Shown one piece after another: positions 24,561 through 34,800 of a stretch of DNA of 64,000 nt. Each line of letters opens with the position of its first letter. Position 1 is the stretch's first letter. A program made the position numbers and the translations under genes. Source of the stretch: Micromonospora inyonensis (lineage in GTDB: Bacteria > Actinomycetota > Actinomycetes > Mycobacteriales > Micromonosporaceae); contig NZ_FMHU01000001.1 in assembly GCF_900091415.1 (NCBI RefSeq), forward strand, positions 992,001-1,056,000. Direction: 5' to 3'. The notes below the pieces were generated by a model. It did no database searches. It was not told the DNA's origin and saw only the letters and a list, made by a program, of their open reading frames with translations.

Positions 24561-25523
24561 ATGCTGCGAACCGTCGCCGTTCTCGCGCTGGACCGCGTCG
24601 CCCCGTTCGAGCTGGGTGTGCTCTGTGAGGTCTTCGGCACCGACCGGACGGCCGACGGTCTTCCCGGCTACCGGTTCGCCGTGTGCGGCGTCGACGGCGC
24701 TCCGGTGCGTACCTCGTCGGGGTTCACCCTGCTCCCGTCGGCCGACCTGGCGCCGGTCGACGACGCCGACCTGGTCGCGGTGCCGGCCCACCCCAGCGAC
24801 GCGGAGGTCCCACCGGAGGTGCTGGCCGCGCTGCGTCGGGCCGCCGACCGGGGCGCGTACGTGTTCAGCGTCTGCTCCGGGGCCTTCGTGCTCGGCCAGG
24901 CCGGACTGCTCGACGGCCGCGACTGCACGACCCACTGGCGGTACGTCGACGACCTCCAGGAACGCCACCCCCTGGCCCGGGTCCGGTGCAACGCGCTCTA
25001 CGTGCAGGACGGTCCGCTGCTGACCAGCGCGGGCACCGCCGCCGGCATCGACGCCTGCCTGCACCTGGTCCGGCAGGAGCACGGCTCGGCGGTGGCCACC
25101 CGGCTCGCCCGCCGGATGGTCGTCCCGCCGCACCGCGACGGCGGGCAGGCGCAGTACGTCGAGGCGCCGATCCCCAGGGCACCGGAGGCACCGACCCTGG
25201 AACCGGTGCTCACCTGGCTGATGGGGCACCTGGACCGACCGCTGACCGTGGAGGAACTGGCCGAACGCGCCGGCATGAGTGCCCGTACCTTCGCCCGGCG
25301 GTTCCGCGCCGAGACCGGCACCACCCCGCACGACTGGCTGACCAACCAGCGGGTGCTGCTGGCCCGCCGGCTGCTGGAGGAGACCCGGCTCAGCGTGGAG
25401 GCGGTGGCCGGGCAGGTTGGGTTCGGCGACGCCGCCGCGCTGCGGCACCACTTCGCCCGCCGGGTCGGGGCCACCCCGGCGGTCTACCGGGCGACCTTCC
25501 GGGACCGCGTTCTGACCAACTGA
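24561..25523 (+). CDS. GlxA-type AraC-family transcriptional regulator
   Basis: 320 residues from ATG 24561. Residues 1-~170 form a DJ-1/PfpI-like domain (VAVLALDRVAPFELGVLCEVFG; nucleophile-elbow-like VFSVCSGAFVLGQAGLLDG with Cys; TTHWRYVDD; TSAGTAAGIDACLHLV). Residues ~215-315 are an AraC double helix-turn-helix (LTVEELAERAGMSARTFARRF and LSVEAVAGQVGFGDAAALRHHF). Such regulators respond to small metabolites through the DJ-1-like domain. It interrupts the conserved tilS-hpt order on the opposite strand, so it is probably an insertion in this lineage. Target genes are unknown. Confidence 0.88.
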   Translation: MLRTVAVLALDRVAPFELGVLCEVFGTDRTADGLPGYRFAVCGVDGAPVRTSSGFTLLPSADLAPVDDADLVAVPAHPSDAEVPPEVLAALRRAADRGAYVFSVCSGAFVLGQAGLLDGRDCTTHWRYVDDLQERHPLARVRCNALYVQDGPLLTSAGTAAGIDACLHLVRQEHGSAVATRLARRMVVPPHRDGGQAQYVEAPIPRAPEAPTLEPVLTWLMGHLDRPLTVEELAERAGMSARTFARRFRAETGTTPHDWLTNQRVLLARRLLEETRLSVEAVAGQVGFGDAAALRHHFARRVGATPAVYRATFRDRVLTN

Positions 25524-25550
25524 GAGCCGGCAGCGTCGGGCAGGGGCAGG

Positions 25551-26615
25551 TCAGGCCGGTACGAGGTGCCCGTCGCGGCGGGTGACCCGCAGTGCGCCGG
25601 GCAGGTGCACGGCCCCCTGCCCACGCCAGTCGGTGACGAGCGCGTCGAGCGCGGCGACGTGCCGGTACGACAGCGCCGCCGCCGGGGCACCCACCTCGCG
25701 AGCCCAGGCGTGCAGCACCCGGGTACGGACCGCGGGCGCGAGCCCGGCCAGCACCGCCACGACCAGCCCGCCACCGTCCGGGCGGCCCCCGGCCGCCCCG
25801 CCCGCTCCCGGACCGTCCCCGCCCGCCTCCGCGCGGGCCCCGGCGGGTCCGCCGGTCGGCACCCGGGCGGCGGCCAGCGCGTCGGCGGCGAGGTCGTCGA
25901 GGACGGCCGTGTCGGCGGCCACCAGCCGGGCCGTCCGGGCGAGGTTGTCCAGCACCCCCGGGCCGAGCGCCGCGACCAGCACCGGCAGCACGTCACTGCG
26001 GACCCGGGCCCGGGCGTACGACGGGTCGACGTTGTGCGGGTCCTCCCACGGCGTGAGCCCGAGCGCCGCACACGCCCGGCGGGTCTGCTCCCGGCTGACG
26101 TCCAGCAACGGGCGCAGCAGTGGCACCCCGGACAGGTCCCGGCGGGGTGGCATCCCGGCCAGGCCGCGTGGCCCGGCGCCCCGGGCCAGGGCGAGCAGCA
26201 CCGTCTCCGCCTGGTCGTCCCTGGTGTGACCGGTGAGCAGGGCGCTCGCGCCGTACCGTCGACCAGCCTCGGCCAACGCCTGGTAGCGGGCCTCCCGCGC
26301 GGCGGCCTCCGGACCGCCGGGACGGCCCGCGACGCGCACCCGGACGGACTCCACCGGGCCGAGCCCGGTCCGTTCCGCCCACCGGGCCACGGCGGCGGCC
26401 CGTTCGGCGGAGCCGGTCTGGAGCCCGTGGTCGACGGTGACCAGCCCGGCCGCGCGCCCCAGGCGGGGTGCGACGAAGGCGGTGGCGGCGGCGAGGGCGA
26501 GCGAGTCGGCACCCCCCGAACAGGCCACCAGGACCGGACCGGAACCCGGCAGGCCCACCAGTGCCCGCCGGACGGCGACCCGGACCGCGGCTACCGCCGG
26601 CGCGAGCACGGCCAC
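25551..26615 (-). CDS. tilS: tRNA(Ile)-lysidine synthetase
   Basis: Adds lysine to C34 of the CAU-anticodon tRNA(Ile), changing it to read AUA. 354 residues from GTG 26615. The PP-loop is VLVACSGGADSLALA, followed by VTVDHGLQTGS and LLTGHTRDDQAETVLL, then PLLDVSREQTRR and ARVRSDVLPVL, all typical of TilS N-type ATPases. The C-terminal part has a Gly/Ala-rich linker at ~255-285 and a short substrate domain, as in actinobacterial TilS. It starts 11 bp after the zinc metalloprotease gene and is convergent with the GlxA-like gene. Confidence 0.93.
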   Translation of the reverse strand: MAVLAPAVAAVRVAVRRALVGLPGSGPVLVACSGGADSLALAAATAFVAPRLGRAAGLVTVDHGLQTGSAERAAAVARWAERTGLGPVESVRVRVAGRPGGPEAAAREARYQALAEAGRRYGASALLTGHTRDDQAETVLLALARGAGPRGLAGMPPRRDLSGVPLLRPLLDVSREQTRRACAALGLTPWEDPHNVDPSYARARVRSDVLPVLVAALGPGVLDNLARTARLVAADTAVLDDLAADALAAARVPTGGPAGARAEAGGDGPGAGGAAGGRPDGGGLVVAVLAGLAPAVRTRVLHAWAREVGAPAAALSYRHVAALDALVTDWRGQGAVHLPGALRVTRRDGHLVPA

Positions 26616-26626
26616 GGCCGACGGGA

Positions 26627-27691
26627 TCAGACCGTCGGCAGCGGCCCGGCCGGACCGTGCACCCGGGCCACCCAGGCGTCGGGGTCGCCCAGTTCCTCCA
26701 GACGGGGCAGGGTCAACGGGGAGCTGAAGATCCGGTTGAAGCCGGCCATGCCGACCCGTTCGACCACGCCGTGCACGAACGTGCGGCCCTCGGCGTACTG
26801 GCGCATCTTGACCTCCACCCCGAGCAGCCGGCGGATCGCCTTCTCCAGCGGGTTGCCCGCCTCCCGGCGCCGGTTGAACCCGGCCCGGATCCGCTCCACG
26901 CTCGGGATGACCTCCGGGCCGACGCCGTCCATCACGAACTCGGCGTGCCCTTCCAGCAGGGTCATCAGCGCCGTCAACCGGTCGAGCACCGCACGCTGGG
27001 CCGGCGTCTGGACGATGTCCAGCACGCTGGCCCGGCTCTCCGGGTCCTTGATCGCGTCAGAGAGGGTGGCGATCCCCCGTCGCAACCGTTCCAGCAGGTG
27101 TTCGCCGCCCTGGGAGGCGTCGACGAAGGCCTGGACCTCGCCGAGGAAGTACGCCCGCATCCACGGCACGGCGGTGAACTGGGTGCGGTGGGTCACCTCG
27201 TGCAGGCAGACCCAGAGGCGGAAGTCGCGCGGATCGGCCTCCAGTTTCCGCTCGACCTCGACGATGTTCGGGGCGACCAGGAGCAGCTGGCCCGGGTCGG
27301 CGGAGAAGACCTCGTACTGGCCGAGCACCCGGCCGGAGAGGTAGGCCAGCACACCGCCGGCCTGCACCCCGGTCAGCCGCGACCCGATTGCCTCGGTGAG
27401 CGCGCCCGGCTGCTTGTCGCCGGAGAGTCGGCTGACCAGCGGGGTGATCACCTCACGCAGTCCGGCGATGTTGGTGGCCGCCCAGTCCCGGCGGTCCACC
27501 ACCCGCACCGGTGGGTGCGTGACCTGCGCACGCAGGCCGGTGTACTCGGCCACGTGTTCGGCCGCCTCGTCGGTCAGCCGCCGCAGCTCCCCCACCACCT
27601 CGGTCGCCTCGGCGTACGAGACCCGGGGCCCCGACTTGCCCAGTGCCCCCGCGGTGGCGGCGGCCAGATCCCAGTCCACGAACTGCGCCAT
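26627..27691 (-). CDS. Zinc-dependent metalloprotease-like protein (DUF2342 family)
   Basis: 354 residues from ATG 27691, with GGTGGGG four bases upstream; a GTG three codons earlier is possible. Central motif LHEVTHRTQF gives an HExxH zinc site, and EGHAEFVMDG downstream supplies a likely third acidic ligand. GQYEVFSADPGQLLLVAPNI and the C-terminal MRQYAEGRTFVHGVVERVGM match the actinobacterial family annotated as zinc-dependent metalloprotease or F420-associated protein. It lacks a signal peptide, so it should act in the cytoplasm. Substrate unknown. Found between dacB and tilS, its usual place. Confidence 0.88.
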   Translation of the reverse strand: MAQFVDWDLAAATAGALGKSGPRVSYAEATEVVGELRRLTDEAAEHVAEYTGLRAQVTHPPVRVVDRRDWAATNIAGLREVITPLVSRLSGDKQPGALTEAIGSRLTGVQAGGVLAYLSGRVLGQYEVFSADPGQLLLVAPNIVEVERKLEADPRDFRLWVCLHEVTHRTQFTAVPWMRAYFLGEVQAFVDASQGGEHLLERLRRGIATLSDAIKDPESRASVLDIVQTPAQRAVLDRLTALMTLLEGHAEFVMDGVGPEVIPSVERIRAGFNRRREAGNPLEKAIRRLLGVEVKMRQYAEGRTFVHGVVERVGMAGFNRIFSSPLTLPRLEELGDPDAWVARVHGPAGPLPTV

Positions 27692-27817
27692 GCACCCCAC
27701 CGTACCCGCGCCGGTACACCCCCACCCCGGCTCGCGTCGCCGCCGGCCGGGCCGGGCGACGGGAAGGTCCCCGCCGGGCGGGTGCCGCGGCGGGAACGGT
27801 CGTGGGTGGGGGCGGGG

Positions 27818-29620
27818 TCAGCGGCAGCCGCAGCCGGCCAGGGCCGCCCCGATCCGGTCGAGGGCCAGCCGGGTGGCGTCCGGCGTGGTCGGAGGCGTGC
27901 GGTCGGTGAGGACCGCGAAGCTGAGCAGGCGGCCGTCGGCGGTGGTGACCAGCCCGGCGATCGCGTGCACCCCGGTCAACGTCCCGGTCTTGGCCCGCAC
28001 CACGCCCGCGCCGGCCCGGGTGGCCGTCGTGGCGTACCGGTCGTCGAGGGTGCCCGACCAGCCGCCCACGGGCAGGCCGCCGAAGATGCCGGCCAGCTCG
28101 GGTCGGGTGCCGTTGCCCGCGAGCGCGATCAGGTCGGTGAGCAGGGACGGGCTGATCCGGTTGGTACGCGACAACCCGCTCCCGTCGGCCAGGGCGAGTT
28201 CGTCGGCGGGCAGCCCCAGTTCGGCCGCCACCTGGTCCATCGCGGCACCCGCTCCGACGAACGACGCCGGCTGGTTACGGGCGAGGGCGACCTGGCGGGC
28301 CAGCGCCTCGGCGACCACGTTGTCACTGTCGGTGATCATGATGTCGACCAGCCGGATCAGCGGGGGCGACTCGACCCGGCCCAACTCGGTGCCGGGGGCG
28401 GGCGCCCCGGCGGGGCCGGCGCTGCCCCCACCAGGGGCCCCGCCCCGCTCGACCTTCGTCCCGGCCGGCAGGCCGAGCAGCCGGGCGAACGCCCGCCCGG
28501 CGGTGAGGTCGGGGGTGCGGTACCGCTCGGCGCCCTTGGACCCGGCGTCCGGGTCGACGCGCGCCCCGTCGGTCATCAGGGCGGTGATCGCCGCGCCGTA
28601 CCCGCCGGTGGGGATGTCGGCGTCCCAACCCGGCTCGTAGACCGGGCCAGGGAAGAGCGTCGAGTCCACCGTCACCTTGGTGGGAGGTGTCCCGCCGAGG
28701 GCCTGTTTCACCTGTTCGGCGAGGACGTCCAGGCGCGCCGCCCCGGGATAGAAGCCGTTCGCGTCGATGGCGAGCGTAGGGTCGCCCCCACCGACGAGCA
28801 CGACCTCACCCGGCGTCGCGCCGGCCACGGCCCGGGTGCCGATCCGGTATGCGGGGCCGCGCGCGGCCAGCACGGTCACCCCGGTGACCAGCTTGGTGAC
28901 CGAGGCGGGCACGGTGCCGTCGTCCGCGCCCCGGCCGTACAGCTCCTGGCCGGTGGTGACGTCGGTGACCGAGACGTTGACCCGGCTGCCCAGGCCGGCT
29001 GCGCCGACCAGCGGGTCGAGCGCGGCCCGGACCCCCTCCGGGGTCGGGACGGGAGCGGTGCCGGACGGCAGCCCCAGCACGGGCACGGGAGCGGCCTCGG
29101 GTTCGCGGGCGTCCGCCGTCGGCCCGGCGTCCCCGCCGAGCCAGCCGGCCACCGGGCCGGGCCGGACCACGACCAGCCCGGTGCCGACGACGACCAGCAG
29201 CAGGACGGCCGCCAGCACCGTCAGCAGCGTGCGTCGCCGCCGCGGGGTGGTTGCGCCGTCCGGCGGCGGGCCCTGTGGAGCCGTCGGTGGTGCGACGGAT
29301 GGGCCGGGCGGCGGGGATCCGGCCGCGGCCGGCACACCGGGGGCCACCGGGACGGCCGGGTGCGCGGAAGGGGCCGGGTCGGCGGGGCGGGCCGGGTGCA
29401 CGGCAGGGGTGGTGTCGGCGGGACGGGCCGGCGGCCGGTAGACCGGGGGCGGCGGCCGCCCGGTGCCGGGGGCGTCCGCCCGGGGACGATCGTCGACCGG
29501 CGTGGGCGACACCTGCGCGGGACCGTGCGCTCCGGGTACCACCACCCGACCGGTGACCCGCTCCGGACGACCCGGAGCACGGTCGCCTCCCGGGCGGTAG
29601 TGTGAGTCTTCCCTCCCCAC
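27818..29620 (-). CDS. dacB: D-alanyl-D-alanine carboxypeptidase/endopeptidase (PBP4 type, peptidase S13)
   Basis: Trims or cleaves peptidoglycan cross-links outside the membrane. GTG 29620 chosen (600 residues) because GGGGGAGGAGG precedes it; the frame is open to 29728. A Pro/Ala-rich cytoplasmic segment of ~125 residues leads to one helix ([22 protein letters not shown]), then the S13 domain: SxxK motif PASVTKL, SxN motif [13 protein letters not shown] motif [12 protein letters not shown], all complete. [12 protein letters not shown] is also typical. It is divergent from ppa, with a 147-bp shared upstream region. The last residues GCGCR are cysteine-rich. Confidence 0.93.
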   Translation of the reverse strand: MGREDSHYRPGGDRAPGRPERVTGRVVVPGAHGPAQVSPTPVDDRPRADAPGTGRPPPPVYRPPARPADTTPAVHPARPADPAPSAHPAVPVAPGVPAAAGSPPPGPSVAPPTAPQGPPPDGATTPRRRRTLLTVLAAVLLLVVVGTGLVVVRPGPVAGWLGGDAGPTADAREPEAAPVPVLGLPSGTAPVPTPEGVRAALDPLVGAAGLGSRVNVSVTDVTTGQELYGRGADDGTVPASVTKLVTGVTVLAARGPAYRIGTRAVAGATPGEVVLVGGGDPTLAIDANGFYPGAARLDVLAEQVKQALGGTPPTKVTVDSTLFPGPVYEPGWDADIPTGGYGAAITALMTDGARVDPDAGSKGAERYRTPDLTAGRAFARLLGLPAGTKVERGGAPGGGSAGPAGAPAPGTELGRVESPPLIRLVDIMITDSDNVVAEALARQVALARNQPASFVGAGAAMDQVAAELGLPADELALADGSGLSRTNRISPSLLTDLIALAGNGTRPELAGIFGGLPVGGWSGTLDDRYATTATRAGAGVVRAKTGTLTGVHAIAGLVTTADGRLLSFAVLTDRTPPTTPDATRLALDRIGAALAGCGCR

Positions 29621-29767
29621 AGCCCCCTCCTCCCCCACGAAAAACGGCTTGGGCGACACTACTTCGGTCCGAAGACTATGCGGCGCCCGACGCCGGCGGG
29701 TGCGCATCGCCCCGTCCGGGGGTGTCACTGTTCGTTAGCCAGCGTCGGCAAACGTAGGGAGCGTGAG

Positions 29768-30274
29768 ATGGATTTCGACGTCACGGTTGAGATCCCCAAG
29801 GGTCACCGCAACAAATACGAGGTGGACCACGCGACCGGCCGGATCCGGCTGGACCGCACGCTCTTCACGTCCACGCAGTACCCGGCGGACTACGGCTTCA
29901 TCGAGGGCACCCTGGGTGAGGACGGCGACCCGCTGGACGCCCTGGTCCTGGTGCCCGAGCCGACCTTCCCGGGCTGCCTGATCCGCTGCCGCACCATCGG
30001 CATGTTCCGGATGACCGACGAGAAGGGCGGGGACGACAAGGTCCTCTGCGTGCCCTACGAGGACCCGCGTCAGGAGCACCTGCGCGACATCCACCACCTG
30101 GGCGAGTTCGACCGGCTGGAGATCCAGCACTTCTTCGAGGTCTACAAGGACCTGGAGCCGGGCAAGTCGGTCGAGGGCGCGACCTGGGTGGGACGTACCG
30201 AGGCCGAGGCGGAGATCCGGGCGTCGTACCGGCGGCACCAGGAGGCGGTGGCGCGCGGCGAGGCCACGCACTGA
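29768..30274 (+). CDS. ppa: Inorganic pyrophosphatase
   Basis: Hydrolyses PPi to drive biosynthetic reactions in the cytoplasm. 168 residues from ATG 29768 ([20 protein letters not shown]), with GGGAGCG upstream. The family signature is [12 protein letters not shown] with metal-binding aspartates; [18 protein letters not shown] precedes it and [16 protein letters not shown] follows. The C-terminal half ([29 protein letters not shown]) is complete. Length is normal for hexameric family I enzymes. Transcribed divergently from dacB. Confidence 0.96.
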   Translation: MDFDVTVEIPKGHRNKYEVDHATGRIRLDRTLFTSTQYPADYGFIEGTLGEDGDPLDALVLVPEPTFPGCLIRCRTIGMFRMTDEKGGDDKVLCVPYEDPRQEHLRDIHHLGEFDRLEIQHFFEVYKDLEPGKSVEGATWVGRTEAEAEIRASYRRHQEAVARGEATH

Positions 30275-30298
30275 CCGTGACCGGACGTATCCGGTGAC

Positions 30299-30340
30299 AC
30301 CGGGCCGGGGGCCGCTCAGCCGAGCAGCCCCCGGGCCCGG
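30299..30340. terminator. Terminator-like hairpin between convergent ppa and eccD
   Basis: CCGGGCCGGGGGC (30300-30312) pairs with GCCCCCGGGCCCGG (30327-30340) with one unpaired G. The second arm lies within the last codons of eccD. No clear T-run follows; the stem itself is very stable. Confidence 0.5.
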
Positions 30341-31719
30341 TCGTACAGGTCGAGCACCGCGCAGGCCACCGGCACCACCGCGACCACCAGCAGCGTGTCG
30401 GTGAGGTCGGCCGCCCGACCCAGGTACGGCGAGACCGGACGCTGCGCGTAGGTGGTGCCGGCCACCACGGTGAGCAGCGCGAGCACCACCCCGGCGGCGA
30501 CCAGCGCGAGCAGGGTCACCGGGGCGGCCCGGCCCACCAGGGCGACGCCCAGCACCGCGAGGGCGGCCAGTCCGGCGGCGACGGTGGGCACCCGCTGCCG
30601 CAGCGCCACGAAGAGGCGTGCCCGCAGCAGCAGCACCGCCCCGGCGACGGCGACCAGGAGCCGGCCGGCGAGCCCTCCGGTCACGGTGAGCACGAGCGCG
30701 GCGGCGACGGTCAGCACCGCGTGCCCGAGCAGCATGCCGGTGAGCGTCTCCTCGGTGCGGGCCACCGCCGCGTGCACCCGGTCGGCGTCCGGCAGGTCGC
30801 GGACGCCGGGACGGGAACCGGTGTCCGCCCCGACCGGGAGGGTGATCGGCGGGAGCGGCACCTTGCCGAGGCGGATGGCGAGCAGGGGCAGCACGCCGAC
30901 GGCGAGGACCAGGACGCTGAGCAGGACGGCGGCGGCCCCGGCGGGGGCGACGACGAAGCCGAGCAGGGCGGTGGCCGCGCCGGCCAGCCCGACCGTCGCG
31001 CCCGCGGCGAAGACCCGCAGCCGGGCCGCGACACCGAACAGGCCGAGCACCGCGGCGAGGAGCAGCGCGACCGAGCCGGTCAGCAGTTCGGGCGCGCCGA
31101 GCCAGCGCAGCGGGCCGAACGGGGACACCGGGTCGCCGGAGCTGACCAGCAGCGCAGCGGCGGCGAAGGCGTACGGCAGGGCGTACCCGCCCAGGGTGGC
31201 GCCCGCCGTGGCGTCCCCGTACGCCCGGGAGGCGACGCCGCCGGCCACCGCAAGCAGGACGGCCACCACCGCCGCGACCAGCCAGTACGCCGGGTGGTGC
31301 GGACCGCCGGAGGCGAGCGCGACCAGCCCGACGGCGAGCGGCACGCCGGCCCCGGACAGTGCGGCGACCCGGGTGGCGGCCGGTGACCAGGCGGCACCCC
31401 GACGTCGCGCCCCCTCGGCGATCACCTCCACCACGTCGTCGTACTCCAGCTCCGGCCAGTGTGCGTGGGCCGGGACGAGGTGCAGCACCTCGCCGTCGCG
31501 GACGCCCTGGGCGTGCAGGGCCTGACCGGTCGCCAGGACGGCCCCGTCGCTGCGGCGCAGCACCCAGCCGCCGTGCCGTTCACCGTCGTCGGCGAGCCCT
31601 TCACCGGCGTGCCGGAGCACCTCGGGAAGGAGTTCGGCGAGCGGCAGCTGCTCCGGCAGCGCCACGTCCAACCGTCGCTGCGGCGCGCTGATCGTGACGC
31701 GGGCGAGCCCGGTTGTCAT
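30316..31719 (-). CDS. eccD: Type VII secretion membrane protein EccD
   Basis: Channel component of ESX systems. 467 residues from ATG 31719, with AGGGAGTGAG upstream. Residues ~1-85 form the ubiquitin-like cytoplasmic domain (LARVTISAPQRRLDVALPEQLPLAELLPEVL ... HAQGVRDGEVLHLVPA). Then come about eleven membrane helices between ~115 and 465, with a cytoplasmic loop GADTGSRPGVRDLPDADRVH near 280. It is divergent from eccC across 94 bp, so the pair probably shares a promoter region. No EccB, EccE or WXG100 gene is nearby. Confidence 0.9.
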   Translation of the reverse strand: MTTGLARVTISAPQRRLDVALPEQLPLAELLPEVLRHAGEGLADDGERHGGWVLRRSDGAVLATGQALHAQGVRDGEVLHLVPAHAHWPELEYDDVVEVIAEGARRRGAAWSPAATRVAALSGAGVPLAVGLVALASGGPHHPAYWLVAAVVAVLLAVAGGVASRAYGDATAGATLGGYALPYAFAAAALLVSSGDPVSPFGPLRWLGAPELLTGSVALLLAAVLGLFGVAARLRVFAAGATVGLAGAATALLGFVVAPAGAAAVLLSVLVLAVGVLPLLAIRLGKVPLPPITLPVGADTGSRPGVRDLPDADRVHAAVARTEETLTGMLLGHAVLTVAAALVLTVTGGLAGRLLVAVAGAVLLLRARLFVALRQRVPTVAAGLAALAVLGVALVGRAAPVTLLALVAAGVVLALLTVVAGTTYAQRPVSPYLGRAADLTDTLLVVAVVPVACAVLDLYDRARGLLG

Positions 31720-31813
31720 CGACGTCTCACTCCCTGTCAGCCGGCGCACGCGGACGGCAGCACTTTACCTACCATGAGCCAGGCTCGGGTTACCGAGCGC
31801 ATGGGGAGGATGA

Positions 31814-34800
31814 GTGTCCACTGTCGTCATCAAGCGACCGCCGCGACGCCCGGCCCCGGAGATCCCGGTCGGCGAGCTCCCGGTCGAGGCGCCCCCGGAG
31901 ATCCCCGAGGTCACCGGCGGCCGGTGGCAGCAGCTGCTGATGCTCCTGCCGATGCTCGGCGGGACGGTGGCCATGGCGATGATGTTCGGCCGGGGTGGCG
32001 GGGCGTACTCGTACGTGGTCGGCGGCATGTTCGGCCTCTCCTCGCTGGCCATGCTGGTCACCTCCTGGGGCAGCGCCGCCGGCACCCCGAAGAGGTCCGA
32101 GATGATGGCCGCCCGGCGGGAGTACCTGCGCCACCTCTCCGTGCTGCGCCGCCAGGTCCGGCGCACCGCCGGCCGGCAGCGCGCGGGCCTGTACTACCGG
32201 CATCCCGACCCGACCCGGCTCTGGTCCACCGTAGACAGCCACCGGGTCTGGGAACGCCGTTCCACCGACTCGGACTTCGCGGTCGTCCGGGTCGCGGTCG
32301 GGCCGCAGACGCTGGCCACCCCGCTGCGGCCGCCCACCACCCGGCCGTTGGAGGAGCTGGAACCGATGACCGCGGGCGCGCTGCGCCGGTTCCTCGACGC
32401 GTACTCCGTGGTGCCGGACCTGCCGGTGGCCCTCTCGCTGTGCAGCTTCGCCCGGGTCCACCTGCGCGGGGACGTCGGTGATCCGGCAGTCCGGGCGACC
32501 GGCTCGCCGTCGGCGCAGGCGCTGGCCCGGGCGATGCTGGCCCAGCTCGCGGTCTTCCACGCCCCGGACGAGCTGCTCGTCGCGGTCTGCGCCGGTCCGG
32601 AGCGGCGGGCCGTCTGGGAGTGGGTCAAGTGGCTGCCGCACGCCCACCACCCCACCCGGACCGACGCGCTCGGCCCGGTGCGCCTGGTCACCAGCGCGGC
32701 AGCCGACCTGGAACACCTCCTCGGCGAGGTGCTCGGCAGCCGGTCCCGGTTCAGCCCGGCCGGACCGGCCACCGACGGGCCGCACGTGGTGGTGGTGCTC
32801 GACGGCGCCGACCTGACCGGCGCCACCCACCTCACCTCGGACGGCGGCATCGACGCGGTCACCCTGGTCGACCTGGACACCCCGCCACCGCGCCTGCTCG
32901 ACCGGAGCACCCTGGCGCTGGAGGTACGTGACGGGCGGCTGCACTCGTACGCGGCCGACACGCACGCCGAGGTGGGCACCGCCGACCAGCTTCCGGCGAC
33001 CGACGCCGAGGCGGTGGCCCGCCGGCTCGCCCCGCTGCGGCTGGCGGCCACGGTCAAGGGGTCGGACGCGCCGGTCCGGGTCGAGCTGGGCCTGCCCGAG
33101 CTGCTCGGGCTCGGTGACCCGGAGAACTTCTCGGTCGAGCAGGGCTGGACGCCCCGCGCCCCGCGAGACCGGCTACGGGTGCCGATCGGCGTCGGCACCG
33201 ACGGCGGGTCGATCGAGCTGGACCTGAAGGAGTCCGCACAGGACGGCATGGGCCCGCACGGCCTGCTCATCGGCGCCACCGGCTCCGGCAAGTCGGAACT
33301 GCTGCGCACGCTGGTGCTGGGGCTGGCCGCGACGCACAGCTCGGAGGTGCTCAACTTCGTCCTGATCGACTTCAAGGGTGGGGCCACCTTCGCCTCGTTC
33401 GACCGGCTGCCGCACACCGCCGCCGTGATCACCAACCTGGAGGACGCGCTCCCGTTGGTGGACCGGATGGCCGACGCGCTCAACGGGGAACTGACCCGCC
33501 GCCAGGAACTGCTGCGCCGGGCCGGGAACTTCGCCAGCCTCCGGGACTACGACCGGGCCCGCGCGGCGGGGACGCCGCTCGCCCCGCTGCCGTCCCTGCT
33601 GGTGATCTGCGACGAGTTCTCCGAGCTGCTGTTCCACAAGCCGGACTTCATCGACCTGTTCGTGCAGATCGGTCGGCTGGGTCGCTCCCTCGGCGTGCAC
33701 CTGCTGCTCGCCTCGCAGCGGCTGGAGGAGGGCCGGCTGCGCGGGCTGGACACCCACCTGTCGTACCGGATCGGGTTGCGGACCTTCTCCGCGTTGGAGT
33801 CCCGGACGGTGCTCGGCGTACCGGACGCGTACGAGCTGCCTCGCTCCCCCGGTCACGGTTTCCTCCGCTTCGGCACCGAACCGCTGGTCCGGTTCCGGGC
33901 CGCGTACGTCTCCGGGGCGGTCCGTCGGCGCGGTGGCGGCGCGGGTCGCGGCACCGCCGGCATGCCCCGGCTGCTCACCTTCTCCACCCACCTCGTCCCG
34001 GTGCCGGAGCCGGCCGTTCCGTCGCCCCGACCGGCCGAGGAGGAGCGGGACGACGGCGAGACCCTGCTGGACGTGCTGGTCGGCCGGATCACCGGCCAGG
34101 GCCCCCCGGCCCACCAGGTGTGGCTGCCCCCGCTGGACACCTCGCCGGCCTTGGACGACCTGCTCGGCCCGGTCGGCGTCGACCCGGCGCGGGGCCTGTC
34201 CTTCGGCAACCCGGAGCTGCACGGCGCGCTCCAGGTGCCGGTGGCCCTCGTCGACAAGCCGTACGACCAGCGTCGTGACCTGCTCTGGCTGGCGCTGGAC
34301 GGCGCGGCCGGGCACGTCGCGGTGGTCGGCGCGCCGCGCAGTGGCAAGTCCGGTCTGCTGCGCACGCTGATCTGCGCGCTCGCACTTACCCACACCCCGC
34401 GGGAGGTGCAGGTGTACTGCCTGGACTTCGGTGGCGGCGGGCTGGGCCCGCTGCGCGACCTGCCGCACGTCGGCGGGGTCGCCGGGCGCGCCGAGGCGAC
34501 CGCGGTGCGCCGTACCGTCGGGGAGGTCGCCGCCCTGCTGGCCGGGCGGGAGCAGCGCTTCGCCGAGCTGGGCGTGGAGTCGATGGCCGCGTACCGGCAG
34601 CGGCGGGCGGCGCTGGCCGCCGCCGGGCAGCCGGTGACCGACCCGTTCGGCGACGTCTTCCTCGTGGTGGACGGCTGGGCCACCCTGCGCGGCGAGTACG
34701 ACGACCTGGAGGGACCGATCACCGACCTGGCCGGCCGGGGCCTGGCGTACGGCGTGCACGTGGTGGCGACCGCGCTGCGCTGGCTGGACTTCCGGCCGGC

